Positions 1 through 9,060 of a stretch of DNA of 64,000 nucleotides are shown one piece after another. Every line of letters begins with the position of its first letter. Position 1 is the first letter of the stretch. Location: positions 124,001 to 188,000 of the forward strand of contig NZ_JBIBGL010000007.1 in the NCBI RefSeq assembly GCF_042956465.1. Reading direction: 5' to 3'. Source of the DNA: Embleya sp042956465 (GTDB taxonomy: Bacteria; Actinomycetota; Actinomycetes; Streptomycetales; Streptomycetaceae). A program made the position numbers and the translations under genes. The notes under the pieces are model-generated. The model saw only the letters and a program-made list of their open reading frames with translations. It made no database searches and was not told the DNA's origin.

Positions 1-116
1 CGCCCGGTTGTGCGTACCACCCGCGCTGCCCGTTCGCGACCGAGGTGTGCGCCGGGCACCGGCCGCCGATCGTGTCGCTCGGCGAGATCGACGTGGCCTG
101 CCACCACCCCCGGTGA
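1..116 (+). CDS. oligopeptide/dipeptide ABC transporter ATP-binding protein, C-terminal end (partial)
   Basis: Only the last 37 residues are in the window, read in the frame that begins at base 3. They contain the C-terminal signature of OppD/DppF-type ATPases, GCAYHPRCPFA followed by a second Cys and a closing Cys-His-His-Pro-Arg. In this family the Cys-rich tail follows the ATPase core and binds an iron-sulfur cluster in some members. The protein would energise uptake of short peptides at the inner face of the membrane. The nucleotide-binding core and the permease partners lie upstream of the window. The family call is firm; the substrate cannot be judged. Confidence 0.8.
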   Translation, partial: PGCAYHPRCPFATEVCAGHRPPIVSLGEIDVACHHPR

Positions 117-700
117 ACCTCGCGCACACCCGGTCCTCGCGCGGACGTGCGGCTGCGCGCGGCCGGCGCGAGCGGGGGTCGAAGTCGCGGATCGTGGACC
201 GTCGGGGGACCGGGGTCGACCCGGTCTGCGCATTCGGGTATCGATTCGGTGTACGGCGGCGTGTCGGCGCGCACCACTATCCTCCGGGTATTCCGCAAAT
301 CCGGAAAGTTGATCAACATTTCGCCGGCCACTCGCTTTATCGACCCCACTTGGTCCATTGCGCACGGATAATCGCCGTACTCCTCATGCGGAAGGCGGAA
401 CTCCGCACTACTCCGCAAGGAGGGGATCGGGAGACGAAACCTCCTCAGGTGCCCGGAAACCACCCGGGCACGCCGGACGTCCTGAGTGGTACGGGGATCG
501 GCAACGGCGTGCGAGAGGTTCGCGGTGATAACAAAAGTGTTTCGCGAAGGAAAAGTCCGGGTGAGCTATGACACGCGTGTTCTCGGTGCTTGATCGATCC
601 GACTTCGATCGGGCAAGCTGAACCGTCAGACCGACCGGGACGGCACGAATTCCTGGCCAACTGTAATGTTGGGAATGTTTTCGGGGGCCCAGGGAGAGTT
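117..700 (+). other. intergenic region upstream of the hopanoid operon
   Basis: About 580 bases separate the ABC ATPase stop from the hpnC start. Open frames here have no recognisable protein and look like GC-driven artefacts. The stretch from about 280 to 560 is less GC-rich than its surroundings and is where the operon promoter probably lies. I could not fix a -35/-10 pair. There is no clear strong terminator hairpin for the upstream gene. Confidence 0.4.
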
Positions 701-1600
701 ATGGGGAGTGATTCCCGCGGTCTCGAGCGCGCGCCCGGCGCGAGCGGCGACGACACGGCGGGCATCGACGCCGCGGTCATCGACCCGGACGTGGTCATGC
801 GTCAGGCCGGCCACGAGAACTTTCCCGTGGCGATGGGGATCCTGCGCCCCGACCACCGGCGCCACCTGCTCGCCGTCTACGGCTTCGCCCGCCTGGTGGA
901 CGACATCGGCGACGAGGCCGAGGGGGACCGGGTCGCCCAGCTCGACGCCTTCGAAGGCGACCTGCGTCGCGTGTTCACCGGCACCCCCGAGCTGGAGGTG
1001 CTGCGCCGGCTGCAACCGAGCGTGCGCGAACTCGACCTGCCGATCGAACCGTTCCTGGGCCTGATCGAGGCCAACCGACAGGACCAGGTGGTGCGCCGCT
1101 ACGCGACGTACGCGGACCTCGCCGCCTACTGCGCGCTGTCCGCGAACCCGGTCGGCCGGCTGGTGCTGCACGTGTTCGGGCGCGCCGACGAGGAGCGCAT
1201 CGCGCGCTCCGACGAGATCTGCACCGCACTCCAGATCGTCGAACACCTCCAGGACGTGGCCGAAGACCTCGAACGCGACCGGATCTACCTCCCCAAGGAG
1301 GACCTGAACCGGTTCGGCGTCACCGAGGCGGACCTGGCCGCGCCCGCCGCCGCACCCGCGGTGCGGCGACTGATCGCCTACGAGACACACCGCGCGACGC
1401 AGTTGCTGCGCCTCGGCGCACCGCTCACGCGGACACTGCGAGGGCGCGAGCGCCTCGCGATCGCCGGGTTCGTGGCCGGTGGACGAGCGGCCGTGGCCGC
1501 GATCAAGGACGCCGGTTTCGACGTCCTGGCCCATCGGGCGAAGCCCGGCAAGGCCACCCTGCTGCGCGAGCTGTCCGGCGTACTGGTACGAAAGAGGTAA
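701..1600 (+). CDS. hpnC: squalene synthase subunit HpnC
   Basis: Member of the trans-isoprenyl diphosphate synthase, head-to-head (squalene/phytoene synthase) family, 299 residues, normal for HpnC. In the HpnCDE route, HpnD joins two farnesyl diphosphates to presqualene diphosphate, HpnC converts this to hydroxysqualene, and HpnE reduces it to squalene. Both Asp-rich motifs are visible: LVDDIGDEAEGD near residue 65 and DVAEDLERDRIYLP near 187. The start is the ATG at 701 because AGGGAGAG sits at 691-698; a longer reading upstream lacks a ribosome site. It is first of seven closely packed genes ending at 8930. HpnC and HpnD are paralogues; assignment rests on gene order and on the less canonical second motif here. 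Confidence 0.9.
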   Translation: MGSDSRGLERAPGASGDDTAGIDAAVIDPDVVMRQAGHENFPVAMGILRPDHRRHLLAVYGFARLVDDIGDEAEGDRVAQLDAFEGDLRRVFTGTPELEVLRRLQPSVRELDLPIEPFLGLIEANRQDQVVRRYATYADLAAYCALSANPVGRLVLHVFGRADEERIARSDEICTALQIVEHLQDVAEDLERDRIYLPKEDLNRFGVTEADLAAPAAAPAVRRLIAYETHRATQLLRLGAPLTRTLRGRERLAIAGFVAGGRAAVAAIKDAGFDVLAHRAKPGKATLLRELSGVLVRKR

Positions 1601-1610
1601 AAGGGGAACC

Positions 1611-2492
1611 ATGGACGTCGACGCTTCGTATGCGTATTGCGAGCGCCTGACCCGCAATCAGGCACGCAACTTCTACTACGGCATCAGGCTGCTGCCCGAG
1701 CCCAAGCGCCTCGCGCTCAGCGCCGTGTACGCCTTCGCGCGAGAGATCGACGACATCGGCGACGGCGACCTGCCGGCGGATCGCAAGATCGCGGAGCTGG
1801 CCCGGATGCGCAAGCAGCTCAAGGACCTCAGCGCGGATCGCGATCCCGTCGCGGTCGCGCTCGCCGATGCCGCGACCCGGTTCCCGATCCCGCTGGCCGC
1901 GCTCGACGAGCTGATCGACGGCGTCGAGATGGACGTGCGCGAGACCGAGTACGAGACCTTCGACGAACTGCGGGTCTACTGCCGCTGCGTCGCGGGCACC
2001 GTCGGCCGGCTCTCGCTGGGCATCTTCGGCTCGCGCGACTCGCTGCACGCGCCCGACCTGGCGGACACTCTCGGCATCGCGCTGCAGATCACCAACATCC
2101 TCCGCGACATCAAGGAGGACAAGGACAACGGCCGGGTCTACCTGCCGCGTGAGGACCTGGCCAAGTTCGGCCTGGAGGACGCGTGGCACAAGGACGGGCG
2201 GTTCACCCGGAGCGCCGCGTTCGAGGACCTGGTCCGGTTCGAGGGCGCGCGCGCCGAGCAACTCTTCGAACGGGGACTGACCCTGCTCCCGCTGCTCGAC
2301 CGGCGCAGCGCGGCCAGCACCGGCGCGATGGCCGGCATCTACCGCCGACTGCTGACCAGGATCGTGGAGGAGCCCGGCCAGGTGCTGATAGGTCGGCTCT
2401 CCCTCCCGAACTGGGAGAAGGCCGAGATCGCCACGCGGGCACTCGCCGGGCTGCCGGTCGGTGCGCACTCGCTGCTCGCGCGCAGGCGGTGA
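1611..2492 (+). CDS. hpnD: presqualene diphosphate synthase HpnD
   Basis: Second head-to-head prenyl synthase of the operon, 293 residues. It should condense two farnesyl diphosphates to presqualene diphosphate. Both metal-binding motifs are intact: EIDDIGDGD near residue 45 and DIKEDKDNGRVYLP near 170, with the N-terminal FYYGIRLLP typical of this clade. Start ATG at 1611 follows AAGGGGAA; it lies 10 bases after the hpnC stop, so the two are translated from one message. Paralogous to the preceding gene but with the fuller KEDxxNGRxYLP motif expected of HpnD. Confidence 0.92.
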   Translation: MDVDASYAYCERLTRNQARNFYYGIRLLPEPKRLALSAVYAFAREIDDIGDGDLPADRKIAELARMRKQLKDLSADRDPVAVALADAATRFPIPLAALDELIDGVEMDVRETEYETFDELRVYCRCVAGTVGRLSLGIFGSRDSLHAPDLADTLGIALQITNILRDIKEDKDNGRVYLPREDLAKFGLEDAWHKDGRFTRSAAFEDLVRFEGARAEQLFERGLTLLPLLDRRSAASTGAMAGIYRRLLTRIVEEPGQVLIGRLSLPNWEKAEIATRALAGLPVGAHSLLARRR

Positions 2493-2581
2493 ACGTCGTT
2501 CGATGACCGGCCCGAGGCCGGAGCGGCAGGCCGGCCGCAGGGGTCGGTACAGGGATTGATCACGTGGGTACGGAGCAAGGC

Positions 2582-3955
2582 ATGAGCGCACGCATGGTGG
2601 TGATCGGGGGCGGCCTGGCGGGCATCACCGCCGCGCTGGCCGCCGCCGACACCGGCGTCGAGGTCACCCTCCTGGAGGGCCGGCCCAGGCTGGGTGGTGC
2701 GACGTTCTCGCTGCGCCGCGACGACATGTGGCTCGACAACGGGCAACACGTCTTCCTGCGCTGCTGCACCGAGTACATCTCCTTCCTGGAGCGGATCGGC
2801 AGCGCCGACAAGGTCTACCTCCAACCCCGGATGGACGTCCCGGTGCGCACCCCCTGGGGCACCCGCACCCGACTGCGCCGATCCGCCCTGCCCGCCCCGC
2901 TGCACCTGTCCTCCGCGCTGGCCCGGTACCCGCTGTTGACCATGGCCGGCCGGGCCCGGGTCGGCCTGGCCGCGCTCGCGCTGCGCCGGCTGGACCCGGC
3001 CGACCCGGCCCTGGACGACCTCACCTTCGCCGCCTGGCTGGACCGCTTCGGCGTCACCGCCCGCGAGCGCGAGGCGATGTGGGACCTGATCGGGATCGCC
3101 ACGCTCAACCTGCCCGCGACCGAGGCCTCGCTCGGGATGGCGGTCAAGGTCTTCCGCACCGGCGTGCTCGACCGCAACGACGGCGCCGACATCGGCTGGA
3201 GCCTGGTTCCGCTCCAGGAACTGCACGGCGACGCCGCGACCCGCGCGCTGGAGCGGGCGGGTGTGCGGGTGCACCTGCGCACCCGGGTGGACACGCTCGA
3301 CCTCGGCGCGGGCGTCTTCTCGATACTCGCCGGGGGCGAGCGGATCGAGGCGGATGCGGTGGTGCTGGCCGTGCCGCACTACGACGCGGCCAGGTTGTTG
3401 CCCGCGGGCGCCCTGCTCCTGGGCGACATGCCGGCCGATCCGAACCTGTTGGCCGGGCTCGGCACCTCGCCGATCGTGAACCTGCACGTGGTCTACGACC
3501 GCCCTGTGCTGGACGTCCCGCTCGCCGCAGGCATCGGCGGCCCGGTCCAGTGGATGTTCGACCGCAGCGCCGGTCACGGTCTGGCCGCCGGTCGCTACGT
3601 GGCCGTGTCGTTGTCCGCGGCGGGTCGGGAAATCGACCTGACGAGTGCGCAGCTGCGGGATAGGTTCGTCCCGGAGCTGGCCCGCGTACTGCCCTCGGCC
3701 CGGGATGCCCGGGTCGAGCGGTTCGTGGTGACCAAGGAACGCGCCGCGACCTTTCGTCCCGCCCCCGGTTCGGGCCGGCTTCGTCCCGGCCCTCGGACCG
3801 CGCTCCCCGGTCTCGCCCTGGCCGGGGCGTGGACCGCCACCGGATGGCCCGCGACGATGGAGGGTGCCGTTCGCAGCGGTCTCTCCGCCGCCCGTGAGGC
3901 CCTCCCGCATCTCGGCCGCACCCGTGCCATTCCGGAGAGGACGACGCCGCTATGA
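2582..3955 (+). CDS. hpnE: hydroxysqualene dehydroxylase HpnE (FAD amine-oxidase fold)
   Basis: FAD-dependent oxidoreductase of the phytoene desaturase/amine oxidase family, 457 residues from this start. In hopanoid producers HpnE reduces hydroxysqualene to squalene. The N-terminal dinucleotide-binding motif VVIGGGLAGITAALAAAD and the following acidic LLEGRPRLGGATFS are clear, and the C-terminal FAD-contact segment has GLALAGAWTATGWPATMEGAV. Two starts are possible: GTG at 2564 or ATG at 2582. I prefer 2582 because GGAG lies 6 bases before it. Its stop overlaps the next start by four bases (ATGA), indicating translational coupling. Confidence 0.9.
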   Translation: MSARMVVIGGGLAGITAALAAADTGVEVTLLEGRPRLGGATFSLRRDDMWLDNGQHVFLRCCTEYISFLERIGSADKVYLQPRMDVPVRTPWGTRTRLRRSALPAPLHLSSALARYPLLTMAGRARVGLAALALRRLDPADPALDDLTFAAWLDRFGVTAREREAMWDLIGIATLNLPATEASLGMAVKVFRTGVLDRNDGADIGWSLVPLQELHGDAATRALERAGVRVHLRTRVDTLDLGAGVFSILAGGERIEADAVVLAVPHYDAARLLPAGALLLGDMPADPNLLAGLGTSPIVNLHVVYDRPVLDVPLAAGIGGPVQWMFDRSAGHGLAAGRYVAVSLSAAGREIDLTSAQLRDRFVPELARVLPSARDARVERFVVTKERAATFRPAPGSGRLRPGPRTALPGLALAGAWTATGWPATMEGAVRSGLSAAREALPHLGRTRAIPERTTPL

Positions 3956-4980
3956 CGCTCGCCGACGCATCGATCGCCCCCGCCGTGCTCGATCGCGCGC
4001 GCGAGGCGAGCCGCCCCGCGCTGCGGGTCGCGACGGCCCGACTCGAACCGCCGCTGGCCCGCGTGGCCGCGTACCACATGGGGTGGGCCGACGAGGCCGG
4101 TCGCGAGCTGCCCGGCAACGGCGGCAAGGCACTGCGCCCCGCGCTCGCGCTGCTGTCCGCCGAGGCGGTCGGCGCGCCCACCCACGTGGGCGTGCCCGGC
4201 GCCGTCGCGGTCGAACTCGTGCACAACTTCTCGCTGATCCACGACGACCTCATGGACGGCGACGAGGAACGCCGGCATCGGCCCACCGCGTGGAAGGTCT
4301 TCGGTCCGGGACTTGCCGTCCTGGCCGGCGACGGTCTGCTCGTGCTGGCCGAACAGGTCCTGATGGACGCCGACGACGCGGACGGCGATCGCGCCGCCCG
4401 CCTGCTCACCGAGGCCACCGCCCGGTTGATCGACGGACAGTCCCAGGACCTGTCCTTCGAGGCCCGGCTCGACGTCACCGTCGACGAGTGCCTGACCATG
4501 GCCGGCAACAAGACCGGGGCCCTGCTGGCCTGCGCGTCGGCGATCGGGGCGGCCCTCGCGGGCGCCGACGAGCGCACCGTGCAGGCGCTGTACGGCTTCG
4601 GGCATCACCTCGGCGTCGCCTTCCAGGCGGTGGACGACCTGCTGGGCATCTGGGGGCGACCCGAGGTGACCGGCAAACCCGCCTGGAACGACCTGCGCCG
4701 GCGCAAGAAGTCCGTCCCGGTCGTCGCCGCCCTCTCGAGCGACACGACCGCCGGACGCGAGCTGGCGCGCATCTACACGGACGAAGGACCGCGCAACGAG
4801 GAGGGACTCGCCCTGGCCGCCCGCCTGGTCGAGGAGGCGGGCGGACGTGCCCGTACCGAGACCGAGGCGGCACGGCGCCTGGAGCAGGCCATGGCCTGCC
4901 TGGATTCCCTGGACGTCCCGCAAGGTACCTATACGGACCTGACCTCACTCGCGGCCTTCACCACCACTCGGGAGTTGTGA
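3952..4980 (+). CDS. polyprenyl (probable farnesyl) diphosphate synthase
   Basis: Head-to-tail trans-prenyltransferase, 342 residues, of the FPP/GGPP synthase family. It elongates allylic diphosphates with isopentenyl diphosphate; in this operon the expected product is farnesyl diphosphate to feed HpnD. The first Asp-rich motif DDLMD (near residue 99) has the short two-residue spacing, preceded by LVHNFSLIH; the second is VDDLLGIWG near 228. GKALRPAL near 46 is the usual first conserved block. The residues just before DDLMD, Phe-Ser-Leu-Ile-His, do not settle the chain length. The start overlaps the hpnE stop (ATGA). Confidence 0.88.
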   Translation: MTLADASIAPAVLDRAREASRPALRVATARLEPPLARVAAYHMGWADEAGRELPGNGGKALRPALALLSAEAVGAPTHVGVPGAVAVELVHNFSLIHDDLMDGDEERRHRPTAWKVFGPGLAVLAGDGLLVLAEQVLMDADDADGDRAARLLTEATARLIDGQSQDLSFEARLDVTVDECLTMAGNKTGALLACASAIGAALAGADERTVQALYGFGHHLGVAFQAVDDLLGIWGRPEVTGKPAWNDLRRRKKSVPVVAALSSDTTAGRELARIYTDEGPRNEEGLALAARLVEEAGGRARTETEAARRLEQAMACLDSLDVPQGTYTDLTSLAAFTTTREL

Positions 4981-4984
4981 AGAG

Positions 4985-6928
4985 ATGACAGTGACCGTCC
5001 AGCCGGGAATCGGCGACGTCGACGACGACAGAGTCAAGGGAGCGCTCGACAGGGCCGTCGCCCACCTGATGGAGCTTCAGGACGATGCGGGCTGGTGGAA
5101 GGGGGAGCTGGAGACCAACGTCACGATGGACGCGGAGGATCTGCTCTTCCGCGAGTTCCTGGGCATCCGCACCGAGGAGCAGACCCTGGCGAGCGCCCGC
5201 TGGATCCGCGCGAACCAGCGCTCGGACGGCACCTGGGCGACCTTCTACGGCGGTCCCGCCGACCTGTCGGTGACCGTCGAGGCCTACGTCGCGCTCAAGC
5301 TGGCCGGTGACGACCTCGACGCCAAGCACATGGCCGCCGCGGCGGCCTTCATCCGAGAGGGCGGCGGCATCGCCAACACCCGGGTGTTCACCCGGTTCTG
5401 GCTGGCCTTCTTCGGCTGGTGGTCCTGGGACGACCTGCCGGTGCTCCCGCCGGAGATCATCCACCTGCCCAAGTGGTTCCCGCTCAACGTCTACGACTTC
5501 GCCTGTTGGGCCCGCCAGACCATCGTTCCGCTGACCATCGTCAGCTCGATGCGCCCGGTGCGGCCCGCGCCGTTCGACCTCGCCGAACTGCGTCCGACCG
5601 GCGTGGTCAAGGGCCGGCCGACGGCCGACGACCCGTGGTCCAAGGTGTTCCGCGCGCTCGACGCGGTGCTGCACCAGTACCACAAGGCGCCGTTCAAGCC
5701 GTTTCGGCAGGCCGCCCGGCGCAAGGCCGCGCAGTGGATCGTGCAGCGTCAGGAGGCGGACGGCGGCTGGGGCGGGATCCAACCGCCGTGGGTCTACTCG
5801 CTGATCGCGCTGCGGCTGATGGGCTATCCGCTCAACCACCCGGTGATGGCCCAGGGCATCAAGGGCCTGGACGGCTTCACCATCGTGGACACCGACGAGG
5901 ACGGCGAGCTGCGCCGCCGGTTCGAGGCGTGCCAGTCGCCGGTGTGGGACACCGGGTTGACGCTGGTCGCCTTGCGGGACGCGGGAGTTCCGGCGTCCGA
6001 CCCGCGCGTGGTCAAGGCCGCCGGGTGGCTGATGGACGAGGAGATCCGCGAGGTCGGCGACTGGGCGGTGCAGCGGCCGGACCTGGAACCGGGCGGCTGG
6101 GCCTTCGAGTTCGCCAACGACTACTACCCGGACACCGACGACACCGCCGAGATCGTGATGGCCCTGCGCTACACCGACCACCCGGACGGGGCGCGCAAGG
6201 CCGCGGTGCTGGACCGGGCCGAGCGGTGGACGGCCGGAATGCGCAGCAAGGACGGCGGTTGGGGGGCGTTCGACGCGGACAACGTCAGCATCCTGCCGCT
6301 CAAGCTGCCGTTCTGCGACTTCGGCGCGGTCACCGACCCGCCCTCGGCCGACGTCACCGCGCACATCGTGGAGATGCTCGCCGACGGCGGCGCCCGCTAC
6401 AGCTCGTATGTCGTGGACGGCGTCAAGTGGCTGATGGATCACCAGGAGAGCGACGGCTCCTGGTTCGGCCGCTGGGGCGCGAACTATATCTACGGCACCG
6501 GTGCGGTGGTGCCGGCGCTGGTCACCGCCGGTGTCGATCCGCGGCATGCCGCGATCCGGCGCGCGGTGCGCTGGCTGGAGACCCGACAGAACCCGGACGG
6601 CGGCTGGGGCGAGGATCTGCGCAGCTACGACCAGCCCCGGACCTGGTCCGGGCGCGGCGAATCCACCGCGTCGCAGACCGCGTGGGCGCTGCTGGCCCTG
6701 CACGCGGCCGGTGAGTTCGGCGCGGTCGCGCAGCGCGGGATCGACTGGCTGACCGACCATCAGAACGCGCTGGGCGGGTGGGACGAGCCGCAGTTCACCG
6801 GCACCGGCTTTCCCGGCGACTTCTACATCAAGTACCACATGTACCGGCTCGTCTTCCCCGTGATGGCGCTGGGTCGGTATGCCAAGACGACGGTTGCCGA
6901 AACGACGGCCGCCAGGACGACAGGCTGA
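4985..6928 (+). CDS. shc: squalene-hopene cyclase
   Basis: Class II triterpene cyclase, 647 residues, the usual size. It folds squalene into hopene/hopanol at the cytoplasmic membrane. The catalytic DxDD acid motif is DTDD at residues 383-386, within YYPDTDDTAEIVM. Several QW repeats are visible (for example QEADGGWGG, QESDGSWFGRWG, QNPDGGWGE). Start ATG at 4985 lies four bases after the preceding stop, with GAAGAG just upstream. It is the committing step of the operon. Nothing in the active-site region looks degraded. Confidence 0.96.
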   Translation: MTVTVQPGIGDVDDDRVKGALDRAVAHLMELQDDAGWWKGELETNVTMDAEDLLFREFLGIRTEEQTLASARWIRANQRSDGTWATFYGGPADLSVTVEAYVALKLAGDDLDAKHMAAAAAFIREGGGIANTRVFTRFWLAFFGWWSWDDLPVLPPEIIHLPKWFPLNVYDFACWARQTIVPLTIVSSMRPVRPAPFDLAELRPTGVVKGRPTADDPWSKVFRALDAVLHQYHKAPFKPFRQAARRKAAQWIVQRQEADGGWGGIQPPWVYSLIALRLMGYPLNHPVMAQGIKGLDGFTIVDTDEDGELRRRFEACQSPVWDTGLTLVALRDAGVPASDPRVVKAAGWLMDEEIREVGDWAVQRPDLEPGGWAFEFANDYYPDTDDTAEIVMALRYTDHPDGARKAAVLDRAERWTAGMRSKDGGWGAFDADNVSILPLKLPFCDFGAVTDPPSADVTAHIVEMLADGGARYSSYVVDGVKWLMDHQESDGSWFGRWGANYIYGTGAVVPALVTAGVDPRHAAIRRAVRWLETRQNPDGGWGEDLRSYDQPRTWSGRGESTASQTAWALLALHAAGEFGAVAQRGIDWLTDHQNALGGWDEPQFTGTGFPGDFYIKYHMYRLVFPVMALGRYAKTTVAETTAARTTG

Positions 6929-6931
6929 ACG

Positions 6932-7570
6932 ATGCCCCTGATGGTGGTCACCCCGCTGCGGATCGAGATGCGCGCGGTCGAGGCGGGGCTGATGGGCGCG
7001 TTCGACGTGCGCGTGGTGCGCGCGGGGATGGGACCGGACAAGGCTCGCGCTCGGGCGCGGGCCTTGTCCGCGCTCCCGGAAGAGGAGTACGGCGCGCTCG
7101 TGGTCGCGGGTTTCGCCGCGGGCGTGGGCGCGGGGGTCGGGGTGGGCGACGTGGTGGTCGCCTCCGAGGTGCGCGGTGGAGACGGCACGGTGGTCGAACT
7201 ACCCACCTCCGAGCTGCTGTTGGAGTGGATGCACCGGGTCTCGCCCAAGCTGAGGCTGCACCACGGTCCGATCGAGACCGTGGACAGGCTCGTCAAGGGC
7301 CGGGGGCGGCAGGCGCTGCGCGAGCGCGGTGTGCTGGCGGCCGACATGGAGTCGGCGTACCTGCTCGCGGCGGCGGGTGGTCGGCCGGCCGGGGTGGTCC
7401 GGGTGATCACCGACACCCCGGAGCGGGAACTGCTGCGCCCCCGCCTGCTGGTGGACGGCTTCAAGGCGTTCCGTACATTGCGCCACGCGACCCCGGCCCT
7501 GCTTGACTGGGCCAACGACGAGCGAACCAAGTCAGGAGGTAGGGCGGGCGATGACGTTCGACCTGGGTGA
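6932..7570 (+). CDS. hpnG: HpnG-like nucleoside phosphorylase/nucleosidase
   Basis: Small (212 residues) nucleoside phosphorylase-fold protein directly after shc. In hopanoid biosynthesis HpnG removes adenine from adenosylhopane to give (phospho)ribosylhopane. Seen here: a glycine-rich core GFAAGVGAGVGVGDVVVASEV and the acidic DMESAY motif near residue 140 that in this superfamily holds the ribose and purine. It begins four bases after shc and its end overlaps the next gene by 20 bases. Oddly, the radical SAM gene hpnH that makes its substrate is not next door; in typical streptomycete clusters it follows immediately. Confidence 0.82.
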   Translation: MPLMVVTPLRIEMRAVEAGLMGAFDVRVVRAGMGPDKARARARALSALPEEEYGALVVAGFAAGVGAGVGVGDVVVASEVRGGDGTVVELPTSELLLEWMHRVSPKLRLHHGPIETVDRLVKGRGRQALRERGVLAADMESAYLLAAAGGRPAGVVRVITDTPERELLRPRLLVDGFKAFRTLRHATPALLDWANDERTKSGGRAGDDVRPG

Positions 7571-8930
7571 GACGTACGAGGCGTACGCGGACCGCGGCTT
7601 CGAGCTGCACGCGAAGCACCTCAACCCGCAACTCCCGCGCGTGCTGCGGACCATCGGCATGGACCGCAACTACGTCCGGGCCGAGGGGCCGTACCTGTAC
7701 GACGACAAGGGCGATCGGTACCTGGACTTCCTGTCCGGGTTCGGCACCTACGGTGTGGGCCGGCACCACCCGGTGGTGCGCAAGGCGATGCAGGACGTGA
7801 TCGCGCTCGATCTGCCGGACATCGTGCACTTCCACACGCCGCCGTTGGCCGCCGCGCTGGCGGACCGGCTGCTCGCCCGGGCGCCCGGGATGGACCGGGT
7901 GTACTTCTGCAACAGCGGCACCGAGGCGGTCGAGGCCGCGCTGAAGTTCGCCCGCTTCGCCACCGGGCGGCGCCGGATCGTCTACATCGACCACGCCTTC
8001 CACGGGCTGACCACCGGTGCGCTCTCGGTCAACGGCGCGGCCGAGTTCCGCAAGGGCTTCGAGCCGCTGCTGCCGGACGTGGGCATCGCGCTGGGCGATC
8101 TGGACGCGCTGGCCCGGGAGTTGAAGCGCGGCGACGTCGCGGCGCTGATCATCGAGCCGATTCTGGGCAAGGGCGTGCTCGCGCCACCGCCGGGCTGGCT
8201 GGCCGCCGCGCAGAAGTTGCTGCGCGAGCACGGCGCGTTGTTGATCGCCGACGAGGTGCAGACCGGGATGGGCCGCACCGGGAAGTTCTTCGCGTACCAG
8301 TGGGAGGACGGCGTCGAGCCGGACATCGTCACGGTCGCCAAGGCGCTGTCCGGCGGATACGTGCCGATCGGCGCGACGCTGACCCGGGACTGGGTGTTCA
8401 AGAAGGTCTATTCGACGATGGACCGCGTGCTCGTGCACGACTGCACGTTCGGCGGCAACAACCAGGCGATGGCGGCGGGTCTGGCCACGCTGGCGGTGCT
8501 CGACGACGAGGACCTGATCGGCAACAGCGCGCGGATGGGCGACGCGTTCGTGGCCGGGCTGGCCCCGCTGATCGACAAGTACGAGCTGTTCGCCGAGGTG
8601 CGCGGGCGGGGCCTGATGATCGGCCTGGAGTTCGGCAAGCCGCGCTCGCTCAAGCTGCGCGCCGGGTGGACGGCGTTGCAGGCGGCCCGACACGGGCTGT
8701 TCGCGCAGATGGTCGTGGTGCCGATGTTCCAGCGGCACCGGGTGCTGACCCAGGTCGCGGGCGACCACATGGACGTGATCAAGCTGCTGCCGCCGTATGT
8801 GGTCGGGCCGCAGGACGTGGAGCACTTCGTGGCGGGCTTCGTGGACGTGATGCAGGACGCGCACAAGGGCACCGGGCTGATGTGGGACTTCGGGCGGACG
8901 CTGATCAAGCAGGCGATGACCAACCGCTGA
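7551..8930 (+). CDS. hpnO: class III aminotransferase, HpnO-like (hopanoid side chain)
   Basis: Fold-type I, class III PLP aminotransferase of 459 residues. At the end of hopanoid operons such enzymes (HpnO) convert the C35 aldehyde to aminobacteriohopanetriol. The PLP lysine is K264 in TVAKALSGGYVPIGA; the preceding IADEVQTGMGRTGKFFAYQ is the class III block that binds the cofactor, and NSGTEAVEAALKFAR near 122 contacts its phosphate. Start ATG at 7551 is preceded by AGGAGGT at 7534-7540, inside the 3' end of hpnG. An ornithine/acetylornithine aminotransferase is the main alternative; context favours HpnO. Confidence 0.85.
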   Translation: MTFDLGETYEAYADRGFELHAKHLNPQLPRVLRTIGMDRNYVRAEGPYLYDDKGDRYLDFLSGFGTYGVGRHHPVVRKAMQDVIALDLPDIVHFHTPPLAAALADRLLARAPGMDRVYFCNSGTEAVEAALKFARFATGRRRIVYIDHAFHGLTTGALSVNGAAEFRKGFEPLLPDVGIALGDLDALARELKRGDVAALIIEPILGKGVLAPPPGWLAAAQKLLREHGALLIADEVQTGMGRTGKFFAYQWEDGVEPDIVTVAKALSGGYVPIGATLTRDWVFKKVYSTMDRVLVHDCTFGGNNQAMAAGLATLAVLDDEDLIGNSARMGDAFVAGLAPLIDKYELFAEVRGRGLMIGLEFGKPRSLKLRAGWTALQAARHGLFAQMVVVPMFQRHRVLTQVAGDHMDVIKLLPPYVVGPQDVEHFVAGFVDVMQDAHKGTGLMWDFGRTLIKQAMTNR

Positions 8931-9017
8931 CGCGCCGATCCGCCGCGCGGGCTGCCGTTCGGCGGCCTCGGTGCCGGCGTGCCGCCTTGGCTATGGCTCG
9001 TTCCCCCTGCGGCTGTT

Positions 9018-9040
9018 AAGTTGATGGAGTCAATCAACTT
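9018..9040. promoter_or_regulatory. palindromic operator upstream of the amidohydrolase pair
   Basis: Perfect inverted repeat AAGTTGA-N9-TCAACTT, 20 bases before the start at 9061. It has the size and symmetry of a TetR- or GntR-type operator and sits where it would block transcription or early elongation of 9061-11138. No regulator gene is adjacent, so the protein that binds it is unknown. Confidence 0.5.
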
Positions 9041-9060
9041 GATGGTGCAGGGGGTTTGCC

